From Lysobacterales bacterium (GTDB lineage: Bacteria > Pseudomonadota > Gammaproteobacteria > Xanthomonadales > Rhodanobacteraceae), in the NCBI GenBank assembly GCA_017305055.1, contig JAFKMZ010000019.1, positions 1 to 59,218 on the forward strand: a stretch of DNA of 59,218 nt, in the 5' to 3' direction. The notes beneath the pieces are model-generated. The model was given only the letters and a program-made list of their open reading frames with translations. It was not told the origin of the DNA and searched no databases. The position numbers and the translations under genes were made by a program. The stretch's first letter is position 1. Every line of letters begins with the position of its first letter. Shown one piece after another: positions 37,583 through 47,611 of the stretch.

Positions 37583-39933
37583 GCGCGCAACCCACACCGG
37601 TGCCATCGGATCTGGTGCACATCGAGGTCGACGGCAAGCCGACCGCGATCCGCAAGGGCGCCATGATCATCGAGGCGGCCGATGCAATCGGCATCTACAT
37701 CCCGCGCTTCTGCTACCACCGCAAGCTGACCGTCGCCGCGAACTGCCGCATGTGCATGGTCGAGGTCGAGATGGGTGGCAAGCCGGTGATGAAGGGCCTG
37801 CCCGCCTGCGCCACGCCGGTCAGCGACGGCATGAAGGTGCAGACCCGCTCCAAGCTCGCGCTGCAGTACCAACGCGACGTGATGGAATTCCTGCTGATCA
37901 ACCACCCGCTGGATTGCCCGGTGTGCGACCAGGGCGGCGAGTGCGAGCTGCAGGACATCGCGCTGGGCTTCGGGCGCAGCGTGTCGCGCTTCACCGAAGG
38001 CAAGCGCGCGGTTCCCGATGAGAACATCGGGCCGCTGATCGCCACCAAGATGACGCGCTGCATCCATTGCACGCGCTGCATCCGCTTCGAACGCGAAATT
38101 GCCGGCGGCCACGACTTTGGCGCCATGAGCCGCAACGACGACATGCAGGTCGGCACCTACATCGGCAAGGCGATGGAGACCGAGTTGTCGGGCAACATCA
38201 TCGATGTCTGCCCGGTCGGCGCGCTGACCGACAAGGTGTTCCAGTTCAAGGCGCGGCCGTGGGAGCTGATCGCCAAGCCGTCCATCGGCTACCACGACGC
38301 GCTCGGCCCGAATGTCTGGCTGCACACCAAGCGCGGCAAGGTGCTGCGCGTGGTGCCCCGTGAGAACGAGGCAATCAACGAGTGCTGGCTGGCCGATCGT
38401 GACCGCTACAGCCATCAGGGCCTGGAGGCAGCCGACCGCCTCGGCGTGCCGGAGGTCAAGCGCGACGGCAGCTGGCATGCGGTCAGCTGGGAGGAAGCCC
38501 TGGCCGCGGCGTCGACCGCGTTGCAGGCGCAGGCCGGCGGCGAGCTGGGGATCCTCGTGCACCCAGCCACCTCGAACGAGGAGGGGAATCTGCTGCGGCG
38601 GCTGGCACAAGGCCTCGGTACCGGCCACCTCGACCATCGCGTGCGGCAGTTGGATTTCTCCGACCACGCCGCGGCGCGGCCGTTCGAACTGCCGGTGCCG
38701 GCGACCGAACACGTGGGTGCGGCGCTGTTGATCGGCTCCAACCTGCGCCATGAGATGCCGCTGTTCAACCACCGCATCCACCAGGCCAGCAAGCACGGCG
38801 CGCGCATCTACGCGGTCAACCCCGTGCATTTCGATTTCAACTACCCGCTGGCGGGAGAGGCGGTGGTTGCGCCCTCGGCCATGCAGGATGCGTTGCTGTC
38901 CCTGGCGGGTGCGGCGGTCGCGGCCGGCGCGACCGCCCCTGCTGCCTGGGCTGCGGCCATCACCGCGGCCAGCATGGACGAGGGCGATGGCGAGGCGATC
39001 GCGGCACTCAAGCAGGCTGCGGCCAGTGCTGGTGGTGCCGTGGTGGTGTTTGGCGAAGCGGCGGTGACCCATCCGCACGCGGCGGCCCTGCGCGCCTTGG
39101 CCCGATTCATCTGCAGTGCGACCGGCGCGGCGTACGACGAGCTGCCGGTCGGCGCCAATGCCATCGGCCTGGCACGCATGGGGGTGCTCCCCGCTGCCGA
39201 CGGGCTGGATGCCCGGGCCATGCTGGCCCAGCCGCGCAGCACCTATCTGCTGTATGGCGTGGAGCCGCCGGATGACTGCGCCGATGGCGCCACCGCCCTG
39301 GCCGCGTTGCGCGGTGCGCAGCAGGTCGTGGCATGCGGCGCCTTTGCCGGTACGGCCCTGCGTGAGGTGGCCGACGTGCTGTTGCCGATTGCGCTGCTGC
39401 CGGAAACCGACGGCACCCTGGTCAACGTGGATGGTCTGCAGCAGACGGTCGCTGCCGGTGCCACGCCACCGGCCGAGGCGCGGCCAGGCTGGAAGGTGTT
39501 GCGGGCCCTGGCCGGCGCGCTCGCGCTCGACGGCTTCGATTTCGACGACCTGGCCGGCGTGCGGACGGGGATTCACGAGCAGGCGGTGCCGGTTGAGGCC
39601 GCTGGCGGGCCGGTCGGCGCGTTTGCCGGGCACGCCGACGGGACGCTCGAGCGCTTTGCCGACTGGCCGATCTACCGCGGCGATGCCGTGTTGCGCCGAT
39701 CCACGGCGCTCAACGCGCACCCGCTCAACCGTGCGTCGGCCGCCAGGGTCAATACGGTGGTGGCCAAGCGCCTGGGCTTGACGGAAGGCTGCCAGGTGGA
39801 GGTCGCCGGCGTGATCCTGCCCTGCGTGGTCGACGACAGCGTCGCCGACGGGACGGTCTGGATCGAGGCGGCAAACCCGCTGACTGCCACGTTGCCGCCG
39901 TACGGCGCGGCACTCACCCTGCAGAAGGTCTGA
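37579..39933 (+). CDS. nuoG: NADH-quinone oxidoreductase subunit G
   Basis: A 784-residue iron-sulfur subunit. The [2Fe-2S] ligands are Cys45, Cys56, Cys59 and Cys77. The His-Cys3 cluster N5 is held by His109, Cys113, Cys116 and Cys122, and N4 by Cys161, Cys164, Cys167 and Cys211. The extra cysteines that bind the isolated cluster N7 in Escherichia coli are not present. The C-terminal half is a molybdopterin oxidoreductase-like fold without a cofactor role. Its start overlaps the nuoF stop (ATGA). Confidence 0.97.
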
Positions 39934-39939
39934 CGAGCC

Positions 39940-40992
39940 ATGGCGGATCTGTTTCTCCACCAACTAGTGCTGCCGGTAGCCTACATCCTGGCGATCGTCG
40001 TGCCGCTGATCGTCGCGGTGGCGATGTTCGTGTACTGGGAGCGCAAGGTCATCGGCTGGATGCACGTGCGCCTGGGGCCGACGAAGATCGGCCCGTGGGG
40101 CACGCTGCAGGCGTTTGCCGACGTCTTCAAGCTGCTGTTCAAGGAAGTGATCCTGCCGGCCAAGGCAAATCGCTTCCTGTATTACCTGGGCCCCTTGATC
40201 GCCGTGGTGCCGGCTCTTGCCGTGTGGGCGGTGGTCCCGTTCGACTCCAGGATGGTGGTGTCCAACGCCAATGCCGGTGTGCTGTACCTGCTCGCGGTGA
40301 ATTCGATCGGGGTCTACGGGATCATCATTGCCGGCTGGGCGTCCAATTCACGCTATGCCCTGCTGGGTGCCATGCGCTCGGCCGCGCAGGTCATTTCGTA
40401 TGAGCTCGCCACCGGCTTTTGCCTGATTTGCGTGCTGATCCTGGCCGGCAGCCTGAACATCACCGAGATCGTCAATGCCCAGGCCGGCAGCAAGGGCTTC
40501 TTCGAGTGGTTCTGGCTGCCGCTGTTGCCGGTTTTCGTGATCTTCTTCATTGCCGGGGTCGCCGAGACCAATCGCCTGCCGTTCGACATGGCCGAGGGCG
40601 AGTCGGAAATCGTGGCCGGCTTCCACGTCGAGTATTCCGGGTCGCCGTTCGCGTTGTTCTTCCTGGCCGAATACGCGAACATGATTTTGATCAGCTTCCT
40701 GTCCGCGATCTTTTTTCTCGGCGGCTGGCTCAGCCCGGTGCAGGGCTGGGTGCATCTGGACGCGCCAGGCTGGATCAATTGGCTGTGGACCGGCGGCTTC
40801 GTCTGGATCCTGATCAAGGCGTTCCTGATGTCGTTCCTGTTCCTGTGGTTCCGGGCGACCTTTCCGCGCTACCGCTACGACCAGATCATGCGCCTGGGCT
40901 GGAAGATCTTCATCCCCATCGCCATTGCCTGGCTGTTCGTCTCGGGATGCATGCGTTATTTCGACTGGGTCAGCGTGGGCGTGGGGGCATAG
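39940..40992 (+). CDS. nuoH: NADH-quinone oxidoreductase subunit H
   Basis: A 350-residue membrane subunit with about eight helices that joins the peripheral and membrane arms. [19 protein letters not shown]-like sequence at 30-50 and [20 protein letters not shown] are its signatures and line the quinone entry and the first proton path. Six bases separate it from nuoG. Confidence 0.98.
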   Translation: MADLFLHQLVLPVAYILAIVVPLIVAVAMFVYWERKVIGWMHVRLGPTKIGPWGTLQAFADVFKLLFKEVILPAKANRFLYYLGPLIAVVPALAVWAVVPFDSRMVVSNANAGVLYLLAVNSIGVYGIIIAGWASNSRYALLGAMRSAAQVISYELATGFCLICVLILAGSLNITEIVNAQAGSKGFFEWFWLPLLPVFVIFFIAGVAETNRLPFDMAEGESEIVAGFHVEYSGSPFALFFLAEYANMILISFLSAIFFLGGWLSPVQGWVHLDAPGWINWLWTGGFVWILIKAFLMSFLFLWFRATFPRYRYDQIMRLGWKIFIPIAIAWLFVSGCMRYFDWVSVGVGA

Positions 40993-41001
40993 GTGGCAGC
41001 C

Positions 41002-41493
41002 ATGAATCGGATAAGCGGGTATTTCAAGAGTCTGTTGCTGGTGGAGCTGCTCCGCGGCATGGCCGTGACCGTGCGCTACATGTTCAAGCCCAAGTACACC
41101 ATGCGCTTCCCGATGGAGCACATTCCGAAGTCCAACCGTTTCCGCGGCCTGCTGGCGTTGCGCCGCTACGAGAACGGCGAGGAGCGCTGCATTGCCTGCA
41201 AGCTCTGCGAGTCGGTGTGCCCGGCGCTGGCCATCACCATCGATTCCGCGCCGCGCGAGAGCGACGGACAGCGCCGCACCACCCGTTACGATATCGACCT
41301 GTTCAAATGCATCTACTGCGGCTTCTGCGAGGAATCCTGTCCCGTGGATTCCATCGTGCTCACCTCGATCCATGAGTATTACTTCGATCAACGCGGGCAG
41401 AACGTGGTGAACAAACAACAGCTGCTGGCCATTGGCGACCGCTTTGAGAAGCAGATCGCCGAAGACCGCACGCTCGATGCCCCCTACCGGTGA
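41002..41493 (+). CDS. nuoI: NADH-quinone oxidoreductase subunit I
   Basis: A 163-residue ferredoxin-like subunit with two [4Fe-4S] clusters, N6a and N6b. The ligand sets are [12 protein letters not shown] (Cys63, 66, 69, 73) and [12 protein letters not shown] (Cys103, 106, 109, 113). The N-terminal amphipathic helix attaches it to NuoH. The ATG at 41002 is preceded by AGGTGG; a GTG at 40993 is an alternative. It ends against nuoJ. Confidence 0.98.
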   Translation: MNRISGYFKSLLLVELLRGMAVTVRYMFKPKYTMRFPMEHIPKSNRFRGLLALRRYENGEERCIACKLCESVCPALAITIDSAPRESDGQRRTTRYDIDLFKCIYCGFCEESCPVDSIVLTSIHEYYFDQRGQNVVNKQQLLAIGDRFEKQIAEDRTLDAPYR

Positions 41494-41498
41494 ATCCG

Positions 41499-42146
41499 AT
41501 GACGGTCGTGCAGAACCTCCCGTTGATTTGCTTCTACGCGTTTGCGGCGGTGATGCTGCTCTCGGCGCTTGCCGTCATCACGCTGAAGAACACCGTGCAC
41601 GCCGTGCTCGCGCTGGTGCTGACGTTTTTCAGCGCGGCGTGCATGTGGCTGCTGGCGGAGGCCGAGTTCCTGGCCCTGGCGCTCATCGTGGTCTACGTCG
41701 GCGCGGTCATGGTGCTGTTCCTGTTCGTGGTCATGATGCTGGACATCGACGTCGAGAAGCTGCGCGAAGGCTTCGTGAAGTTCCTGCCGGTTGGCTTGAT
41801 CGTGGCCGTGGTCATGCTGGTGGAGATGCTGGGCGTGATCGGCGTGCACGCCATGCAGCTGCGTACCGGCTCGGTCGACCCAGCCGCGGCGGTCGGCATG
41901 TCCAACACCGAATGGCTGGGCTTTGCGCTGTATACGCGCTACCTGCTGCCGTTCGAGATTGCCGCACTGATCCTCACCGTCGGCGTGATCGCGGCCGTGG
42001 CGCTGACCCTGCGCGAGCGGCGCGACGCGCGCTACGAGAATGCCAGCCGGCAGGTCAAGGCCGATCCGCGCAAGCGCCTGCGCATGGTCAAGATGCCCCC
42101 CGCGCATGGCGACGAATCCACCGCCCAAGAGGAGCCGCACGCATGA
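41499..42146 (+). CDS. nuoJ: NADH-quinone oxidoreductase subunit J
   Basis: A 215-residue membrane subunit with five predicted helices. The conserved third helix region reads [21 protein letters not shown]-like (about residues 52-72), with the glycine-containing bulge known from ND6-type subunits. The C-terminal 60 residues are a charged tail. The ATG at 41499 is preferred over a GTG at 41490 that overlaps nuoI. Confidence 0.95.
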   Translation: MTVVQNLPLICFYAFAAVMLLSALAVITLKNTVHAVLALVLTFFSAACMWLLAEAEFLALALIVVYVGAVMVLFLFVVMMLDIDVEKLREGFVKFLPVGLIVAVVMLVEMLGVIGVHAMQLRTGSVDPAAAVGMSNTEWLGFALYTRYLLPFEIAALILTVGVIAAVALTLRERRDARYENASRQVKADPRKRLRMVKMPPAHGDESTAQEEPHA

Positions 42147-42448
42147 TTTCCCTGGCGGATTTCATTGTGGTTGCCGCGATACTTTTTTGTATCGCCGCGG
42201 CCGGCCTGTTCATCAACCGCAAGAACGTCATCGTGCTGCTGATGTCGATCGAGCTGATGCTGCTGGCGGTGAACACCAACTTCGTCGGCTTCTCGCGCTT
42301 CCTCGGCGATGTCTCCGGGCAGGTGTTCGTGTTTTTCATCCTGACCGTCGCGGCAGCCGAGGCAGCCATCGGTCTGGCCATCCTGGTCCTGCTGTTCCGC
42401 ACGCGCAGCACGATCAATATCGCCGACATCGACAGCATGAAGGGTTGA
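42143..42448 (+). CDS. nuoK: NADH-quinone oxidoreductase subunit K
   Basis: A 101-residue membrane subunit with three helices. The two buried glutamates needed for proton pumping are Glu37 ([11 protein letters not shown]) and Glu73 ([10 protein letters not shown]). Start and stop are tightly packed: ATGA overlap with nuoJ and 4 bp before nuoL. Confidence 0.98.
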   Translation: MISLADFIVVAAILFCIAAAGLFINRKNVIVLLMSIELMLLAVNTNFVGFSRFLGDVSGQVFVFFILTVAAAEAAIGLAILVLLFRTRSTINIADIDSMKG

Positions 42449-42452
42449 GCCG

Positions 42453-44477
42453 ATGCAGCTTTCGACGACCATCCTGCTGATCATTGCGCTGGCGCCGCTG
42501 GTTGGCTGCCTGCTGTCCGGCTTCGCCTGCCACGTCATCGGCGGCCGCACCGGAGCGCACAGCATCACCATCCTGGGCATGGTGATCTCGACCGCGCTGT
42601 CGTTCTACGTGCTCTACCAGCTGACCCTGGGTGGCGCGCAGACCTACAACGAGAACCTCTACACCTGGTTCCAGGTGGGTTCGTTCAACGCCAGCGTCGG
42701 TTTCATGGTCGACCGCCTGACCGCCCTGATGCTGGTGGTGGTGAGCTTCGTGTCCCTGGCCGTGCACCTGTACACCATCGGCTACATGCGCGACGACCCG
42801 GGTTACATCCGCTTCTTCAGCTACATCTCCCTGTTCACCTTTTCCATGTTCATGCTGGTCATGAGCAACAACTTCATGCAGCTGTTCTTCGGCTGGGAGG
42901 CGGTGGGCCTGGTGTCGTACCTGCTGATCGGGTTCTGGTACAAGCGGCCGAGTGCGATCTTCGCCAACTTCAAGGCGTTCATGGTCAACCGCGTAGGCGA
43001 CTTCGGCTTTCTGCTGGGCATCGCCGCGGTGCTGTGCTTCCTGCGCACCCTGGATTACCAGACTGCCTTCGACGCCGCGCCGACCCTGGTCGGCCGCACC
43101 CTGGAGGTGACGCAAAACGTGCACTGGGATGCGGCGACGGTGATCTGCATCCTGTTGTTCATCGGCGCCATGGGCAAGTCGGCACAGGTGCCGCTGCACG
43201 TGTGGCTGCCTGACTCAATGGAAGGCCCGACGCCGATCTCCGCGCTGATCCACGCCGCGACCATGGTCACCGCCGGCATCTTCATGGTGGCGCGCATGTC
43301 GCCGCTGTTCGAGCTGTCGCAGACCGCGTTGAGTTTCGTGCTGGTGATCGGCGCGACCACCGCGCTGTTCACCGGCTTGATCGGCATCGTACAGAACGAC
43401 ATCAAGCGGGTGATCGCCTATTCCACCTTGTCGCAGCTGGGCTACATGACGGTGGCGCTGGGCGTGTCGATGTACAGCGGCGCGATCTTCCACCTGATGA
43501 CGCATGCGTTTTTCAAGGCCTTGCTGTTCCTGGGCGCCGGCTCGGTGATCATCGCCATGCACCACGGCCAGGACATGCGCTATATGGGCGGCCTGCGCAA
43601 GTACATGCCGATCACCTGGCTCACCATGTGGGCGGGTTCGGCGGCGTTGGTCGCGGTGCCGTTCACCGCCGGCTTCTATTCCAAGGACGCGATCATCGAG
43701 GCGGTGGGTGAGTCGCACCGCTGGGGGGCGGGTTACGCCTATTTCTGCGTGATGCTCGGCGTGTTCGTGACCGGTCTGTACACCTTCCGGCAGATGTACC
43801 TGACTTTCCACGGCAAACCGCGCTGGACGGTGCAGGCGCACCATGGTGGTGGCCATGGCGACGAGGAACACGACCTGCCGCCGGGCGTCCTGGCGCATGC
43901 GCCCAAGGAGTCGCCGTGGGTGGTCACCGTGCCGCTCGTGGTGCTGGCCATCCCGTCACTGTTGATCGGCATCTTCACCATCGGCCCCTTGCTGTTCGGC
44001 GGCTGGTTCGGCAGCGCGATCCACGTGGCCCAGGCCAACGATGTGCTTGGCGCGCTTGCGCCGGAGTTCCATGGGGCCTGGGTCATGGGGCTGGAAGGAT
44101 TCCTGCATCTGCCGTTCTGGCTGATGCTGGCGGCGTTCGTCATCTGCACGTACATCTATCTCTACAACCCGGCGATGGCGGACCGGATCAAGTCCGCGTT
44201 GAAGCCCCTGTGGACTGTGCTGGACCGCAAGTACTGGTTTGACGAGGTGGAGTTTGGCCTGTTCGGCAGCGGTGGCATCAAGCTCGGCCGGCTGTTCTGG
44301 AAGTGGAGCGATGCCGGACTGATCGATGGCCTCGCGGTCAATGGCTCGGTGAGCATGGTGCATCGCGGCGCCGCGGTGTTGCGGCGTCTGCAGACCGGTT
44401 ACCTCTACCACTACGCGTTTGCCATGATGGTCGGCTTGATCCTGCTGCTGGGCGGGTATCGGCTGTTCGGTTACTAA
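42453..44477 (+). CDS. nuoL: NADH-quinone oxidoreductase subunit L
   Basis: A 674-residue antiporter-like subunit at the far end of the membrane arm. Key elements are the Glu of LFFGWEAVGLVSYLLIGFW, the Lys of GAMGKSAQVPLHVWLPDSM and the His-containing ALIHAATMVTAG. A His/Gly-rich loop (HHGGGHGDEEHDLPPG) near residue 455 is a local insertion. The long C-terminal amphipathic helix region is present. Confidence 0.98.
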   Translation: MQLSTTILLIIALAPLVGCLLSGFACHVIGGRTGAHSITILGMVISTALSFYVLYQLTLGGAQTYNENLYTWFQVGSFNASVGFMVDRLTALMLVVVSFVSLAVHLYTIGYMRDDPGYIRFFSYISLFTFSMFMLVMSNNFMQLFFGWEAVGLVSYLLIGFWYKRPSAIFANFKAFMVNRVGDFGFLLGIAAVLCFLRTLDYQTAFDAAPTLVGRTLEVTQNVHWDAATVICILLFIGAMGKSAQVPLHVWLPDSMEGPTPISALIHAATMVTAGIFMVARMSPLFELSQTALSFVLVIGATTALFTGLIGIVQNDIKRVIAYSTLSQLGYMTVALGVSMYSGAIFHLMTHAFFKALLFLGAGSVIIAMHHGQDMRYMGGLRKYMPITWLTMWAGSAALVAVPFTAGFYSKDAIIEAVGESHRWGAGYAYFCVMLGVFVTGLYTFRQMYLTFHGKPRWTVQAHHGGGHGDEEHDLPPGVLAHAPKESPWVVTVPLVVLAIPSLLIGIFTIGPLLFGGWFGSAIHVAQANDVLGALAPEFHGAWVMGLEGFLHLPFWLMLAAFVICTYIYLYNPAMADRIKSALKPLWTVLDRKYWFDEVEFGLFGSGGIKLGRLFWKWSDAGLIDGLAVNGSVSMVHRGAAVLRRLQTGYLYHYAFAMMVGLILLLGGYRLFGY

Positions 44478-44491
44478 GGGAATCAGGCTCC

Positions 44492-46000
44492 ATGTTCAAT
44501 CATCTGCTCAGCCTGCTGATCTGGCTCCCTATTGTCGGCGCCGTGCCGGTGCTCATCGCCGGTTCGCGGCACCCCATGGCGGCGCGTGTGCTGGCCTTGC
44601 TGGTGACGGTGGTCACCTTCCTGATCAGCCTCGACCTGCTGGTGCAATACGACCCGAACGGGGCAGTGATGCAACTGGCCGAGACGCATCGCTGGATCGC
44701 CTACTGGGGCATCCACTTCAGCCTGGCGGTCGACGGCATCTCGGTAGCGTTGATCCTGATGACCACGTTTGTGGGCATCCTGGTCATCGGCGGCGCCTGG
44801 AAGGTGATACAGAACCGGCCACACCAATACATGGCCTGCATGCTGGTGCTGGAAGGCCTGCTGGTCGGTGTGTTCTGTGCCACCGACGCGCTGTTGTTCT
44901 ACGCCTTCTTCGAGGCGGTGCTGATCCCGATGTTCATCCTGATCGGCATGTGGGGCGGGCCGCGGCGGGTGTATGCGACGCTGAAGCTGTTCATCTACAC
45001 GTTCACCGGCTCGGTGTTCATGCTGATCGCGCTGCTGTACCTGTACCAGCAGGCGCACACGTTCGACCTGGCCACGCTCGCCGCCCTGCCGCTGACCATG
45101 CGCGAGCAGACCTGGGTGTTCTTCGCCTTCCTGTTCGCCTTCGCGATCAAGGTGCCGATGGTGCCGGTGCATACCTGGCTGCCGGATGCGCACGTCGAGG
45201 CGCCGACCGGCGGCTCGGTGTGGCTGGCCGCGGTGATGCTGAAGATCGGCACCTACGGCATGCTGCGCTTCATCCTGCCGATCACGCCGGATGCCGGCGC
45301 GCACTACGCGTGGATCGTCATCGTGCTCAGCCTGGTGGCGATCGTCTACATCGGCTACGTGGCGCTGGTACAGGAGGACATGAAGAAGCTGGTCGCCTAT
45401 TCCTCGGTGGCGCACATGGGCTTCGTCACCCTGGGTATCTTCATCGCCTTCATGCTGGTGCGGCAGAGCAGTGACCTGGACGTGGCCACGCTGGGCCTGC
45501 AGGGCGCGATGGTGCAGATGATTTCGCACGGCTTCGTCTCGGGCGCCATGTTCACCTGCATCGGGGTCATGTATGACCGCACGCATACGCGCCAGATCAA
45601 GGACTACGGTGGCGTCATCAACATGATGCCGTGGTTCGGCTTCTTCTACGTGCTGTTTGCAATGGCCAATACCGGCTTGCCGGGAACCAGCGGCTTCGTC
45701 GGCGAGTTCATGGTCATCCTGGCCAGCTTCACTGCCAGCCCCTGGATCGCGATCTTCGCCACCTTCACCCTGATCATTGGCGCCGGCTATACGTTGTGGC
45801 TGGTCAAGCGGGTGCTGTGGGGTGCCGTGGTGACCGAGCAGGTGGCAAAGATGAAACCGCTCGAGGCCAGGGAGGCCTGGGTGCTGATTGGTTTTGCGCT
45901 GGGCGTCATGGCCATTGGTGTGTGGCCGCAGCCCCTGATCCACCTGATGGACAGTGGCGTTGCCCATCTGCTCCAGCAGCTGGCGGTGCAGAAAGTCTGA
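44492..46000 (+). CDS. nuoM: NADH-quinone oxidoreductase subunit M
   Basis: A 502-residue antiporter-like subunit. The conserved Glu lies in YAFFEAVLIPMFILIGMWGG, the Lys in AFAIKVPMVPVHTWLPDAH, and a second Lys in AVMLKIGTYGMLRF. The ATG at 44492 follows the nuoL stop by 14 bp. A gap of 141 bp, unusually large for this operon, precedes nuoN. Confidence 0.98.
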   Translation: MFNHLLSLLIWLPIVGAVPVLIAGSRHPMAARVLALLVTVVTFLISLDLLVQYDPNGAVMQLAETHRWIAYWGIHFSLAVDGISVALILMTTFVGILVIGGAWKVIQNRPHQYMACMLVLEGLLVGVFCATDALLFYAFFEAVLIPMFILIGMWGGPRRVYATLKLFIYTFTGSVFMLIALLYLYQQAHTFDLATLAALPLTMREQTWVFFAFLFAFAIKVPMVPVHTWLPDAHVEAPTGGSVWLAAVMLKIGTYGMLRFILPITPDAGAHYAWIVIVLSLVAIVYIGYVALVQEDMKKLVAYSSVAHMGFVTLGIFIAFMLVRQSSDLDVATLGLQGAMVQMISHGFVSGAMFTCIGVMYDRTHTRQIKDYGGVINMMPWFGFFYVLFAMANTGLPGTSGFVGEFMVILASFTASPWIAIFATFTLIIGAGYTLWLVKRVLWGAVVTEQVAKMKPLEAREAWVLIGFALGVMAIGVWPQPLIHLMDSGVAHLLQQLAVQKV

Positions 46001-46046
46001 TGTGCCGCTACCCAGCGTGCATCTCGGGACGATTGACGGGCGTGGC

Positions 46047-46142
46047 ATGGCGGGTGGCGTGATGGTGGTTTTCAGCTGGTTCCGGTGTGGCGTGTGCGGA
46101 CCTTCCGGGGCGGCTCCAATTGAACGCGTGGATGTTTCCTGA
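46047..46142 (+). CDS. Possible 31-residue small ORF in the nuoM-nuoN gap
   Basis: An ATG at 46047 opens a 31-codon frame (MAGGVMVVFSWFRCGVCG and on) whose TGA shares bases with the nuoN ATG (TGATG). The CxxC pair and a short hydrophobic stretch are the only features. No clear ribosome site is seen. It may simply be chance, but the stop-start overlap is the pattern seen between the real genes of this operon. Confidence 0.2.
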   Translation: MAGGVMVVFSWFRCGVCGPSGAAPIERVDVS

Positions 46143-47596
46143 TGCCGACTCTCAATGACGTGCTGATCATGTTGCCGGAGCTCTATGTGGTTACGGCGAC
46201 CTGTTTCCTGTTCATGCTCGACGCGTTCATGAAGCCGGCGCAGCGGCCCTTGCTGCACTGGCTGGCCATTGGCGTGCTGCTGGTCGCCATCTTCATGGTG
46301 GTCGCTGGCCAGCCGGAAGGAACGGTGACGGCGTTTGGCGGCATGTTCGTGCGTGACCAGGTGGCCGAGATCATCAAGGTGTTTGCCCTGGCGACGACGG
46401 CCATGGTGTTCGTCTATGGCCGCCCGTACCTGATCGACCGCGGCTTGCGCGGCGGCGAGTTCTATACGCTGATGCTGTTTGCGGTGGTCGGCATCATGCT
46501 CGTGGTTTCCGCCGGCAACCTGCTGACCCTGTACCTCGGCCTGGAGCTGCTGGCGCTGTCGTCCTACGCCCTGGTGGCCTTGAACCGCGACCAGAAGTTG
46601 CCGGCCGAGGCGGCGATCAAGTTCTTCGTGCTGAGCGCGCTGGCCTCGGGCATGCTGCTCTATGGCATGTCGATGGTGTACGGCGCCTCCGGCATGGGCG
46701 GCGAGGCGACGCTCGGCCTGGCCCAGCTGAACCAGGTGCTGGGTTACACCACCGCTCCCAAGCTGCTGCAGTTCGGCATGATCTTCATGATCGTGGGTGT
46801 CGCCTTTGAGCTTGGCATCGCCCCGTTCCACATGTGGCTGCCGGATGTCTACCATGGCGCGCCGAGCCCGGTGACCACCTTCATCTCCGCCGGTTCCAAG
46901 TTGGCCGCGTTCGGGTTGGCCTATCGCCTGCTGGCAACCGGCATGGGTGACCTGGGCGAGCAGTGGCGGCTCATCCTTGCCGTACTCGCCACCGCATCCC
47001 TGGTGATCGGCAACCTGGTCGCCATCGTGCAGACCAACTTCAAGCGCATGATGGCGTACTCGACCATCTCGCACATGGGCTATCTGCTGCTGGGCCTGTC
47101 CGCCGGCAATCCGGAGGGCTATGCGGCAGCCATGTTCTACGCGATCTGCTATGCGCTCATGGCCGTGGCCGCGTTTGGCGTGATGCTGGCGCTGTCGCGC
47201 GCCGGCTTCGAATGCGAGGAAATCTCCGATTTCAAGGGACTCAACCAGAAGGCCCCATGGATGGCGTTCCTGATGTTGCTGGCCATGTTCTCGCTGGCCG
47301 GTGTGCCGCCGCTGTTCGGCTTCTGGGCCAAGGTCATGGTGCTCGAGGCGGCGATCCACGGCGGCATGCTGTGGCTGGCCATCGTCGGCATCGTCACCGC
47401 GTTCATCGGCTTGTACTACTACCTGTACGTGATCAAGGTCATGTACTTCGACCAGCCCGAGGAGGGCGGTGCGGTGGCGGCCAAGCCGGACCGCTCGCTG
47501 CGCGTGGTGCTGTCGGCGAACGCGCTGTCGCTGCTCGTGCTCGGCGTCTGGTGGGGCCCACTGCTGGGCTGGTGCAAGCGCGCGTTCGGCGCCTGA
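46142..47596 (+). CDS. nuoN: NADH-quinone oxidoreductase subunit N
   Basis: A 484-residue antiporter-like subunit with about 14 helices. LTLYLGLELLALSSYALVAL carries the Glu, and GVAFELGIAPFHMWLPDVYHGAP is the hallmark loop; AFGLAYRLLATG and KRMMAYSTISHMGYLLLG are further signatures. It is the last nuo gene; its end lies 15 bp from the convergent moaC-moaB gene. Confidence 0.98.
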   Translation: MPTLNDVLIMLPELYVVTATCFLFMLDAFMKPAQRPLLHWLAIGVLLVAIFMVVAGQPEGTVTAFGGMFVRDQVAEIIKVFALATTAMVFVYGRPYLIDRGLRGGEFYTLMLFAVVGIMLVVSAGNLLTLYLGLELLALSSYALVALNRDQKLPAEAAIKFFVLSALASGMLLYGMSMVYGASGMGGEATLGLAQLNQVLGYTTAPKLLQFGMIFMIVGVAFELGIAPFHMWLPDVYHGAPSPVTTFISAGSKLAAFGLAYRLLATGMGDLGEQWRLILAVLATASLVIGNLVAIVQTNFKRMMAYSTISHMGYLLLGLSAGNPEGYAAAMFYAICYALMAVAAFGVMLALSRAGFECEEISDFKGLNQKAPWMAFLMLLAMFSLAGVPPLFGFWAKVMVLEAAIHGGMLWLAIVGIVTAFIGLYYYLYVIKVMYFDQPEEGGAVAAKPDRSLRVVLSANALSLLVLGVWWGPLLGWCKRAFGA

Positions 47597-47611
47597 GTCC
47601 CGCCCACGCTC

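Noticed and set aside
44483-47359. A 958-residue open frame on the minus strand across nuoM and nuoN
   Set aside because: It is a GC-driven shadow, with low-complexity His/Gln/Asp-rich translation and no domain, opposite two certain genes.
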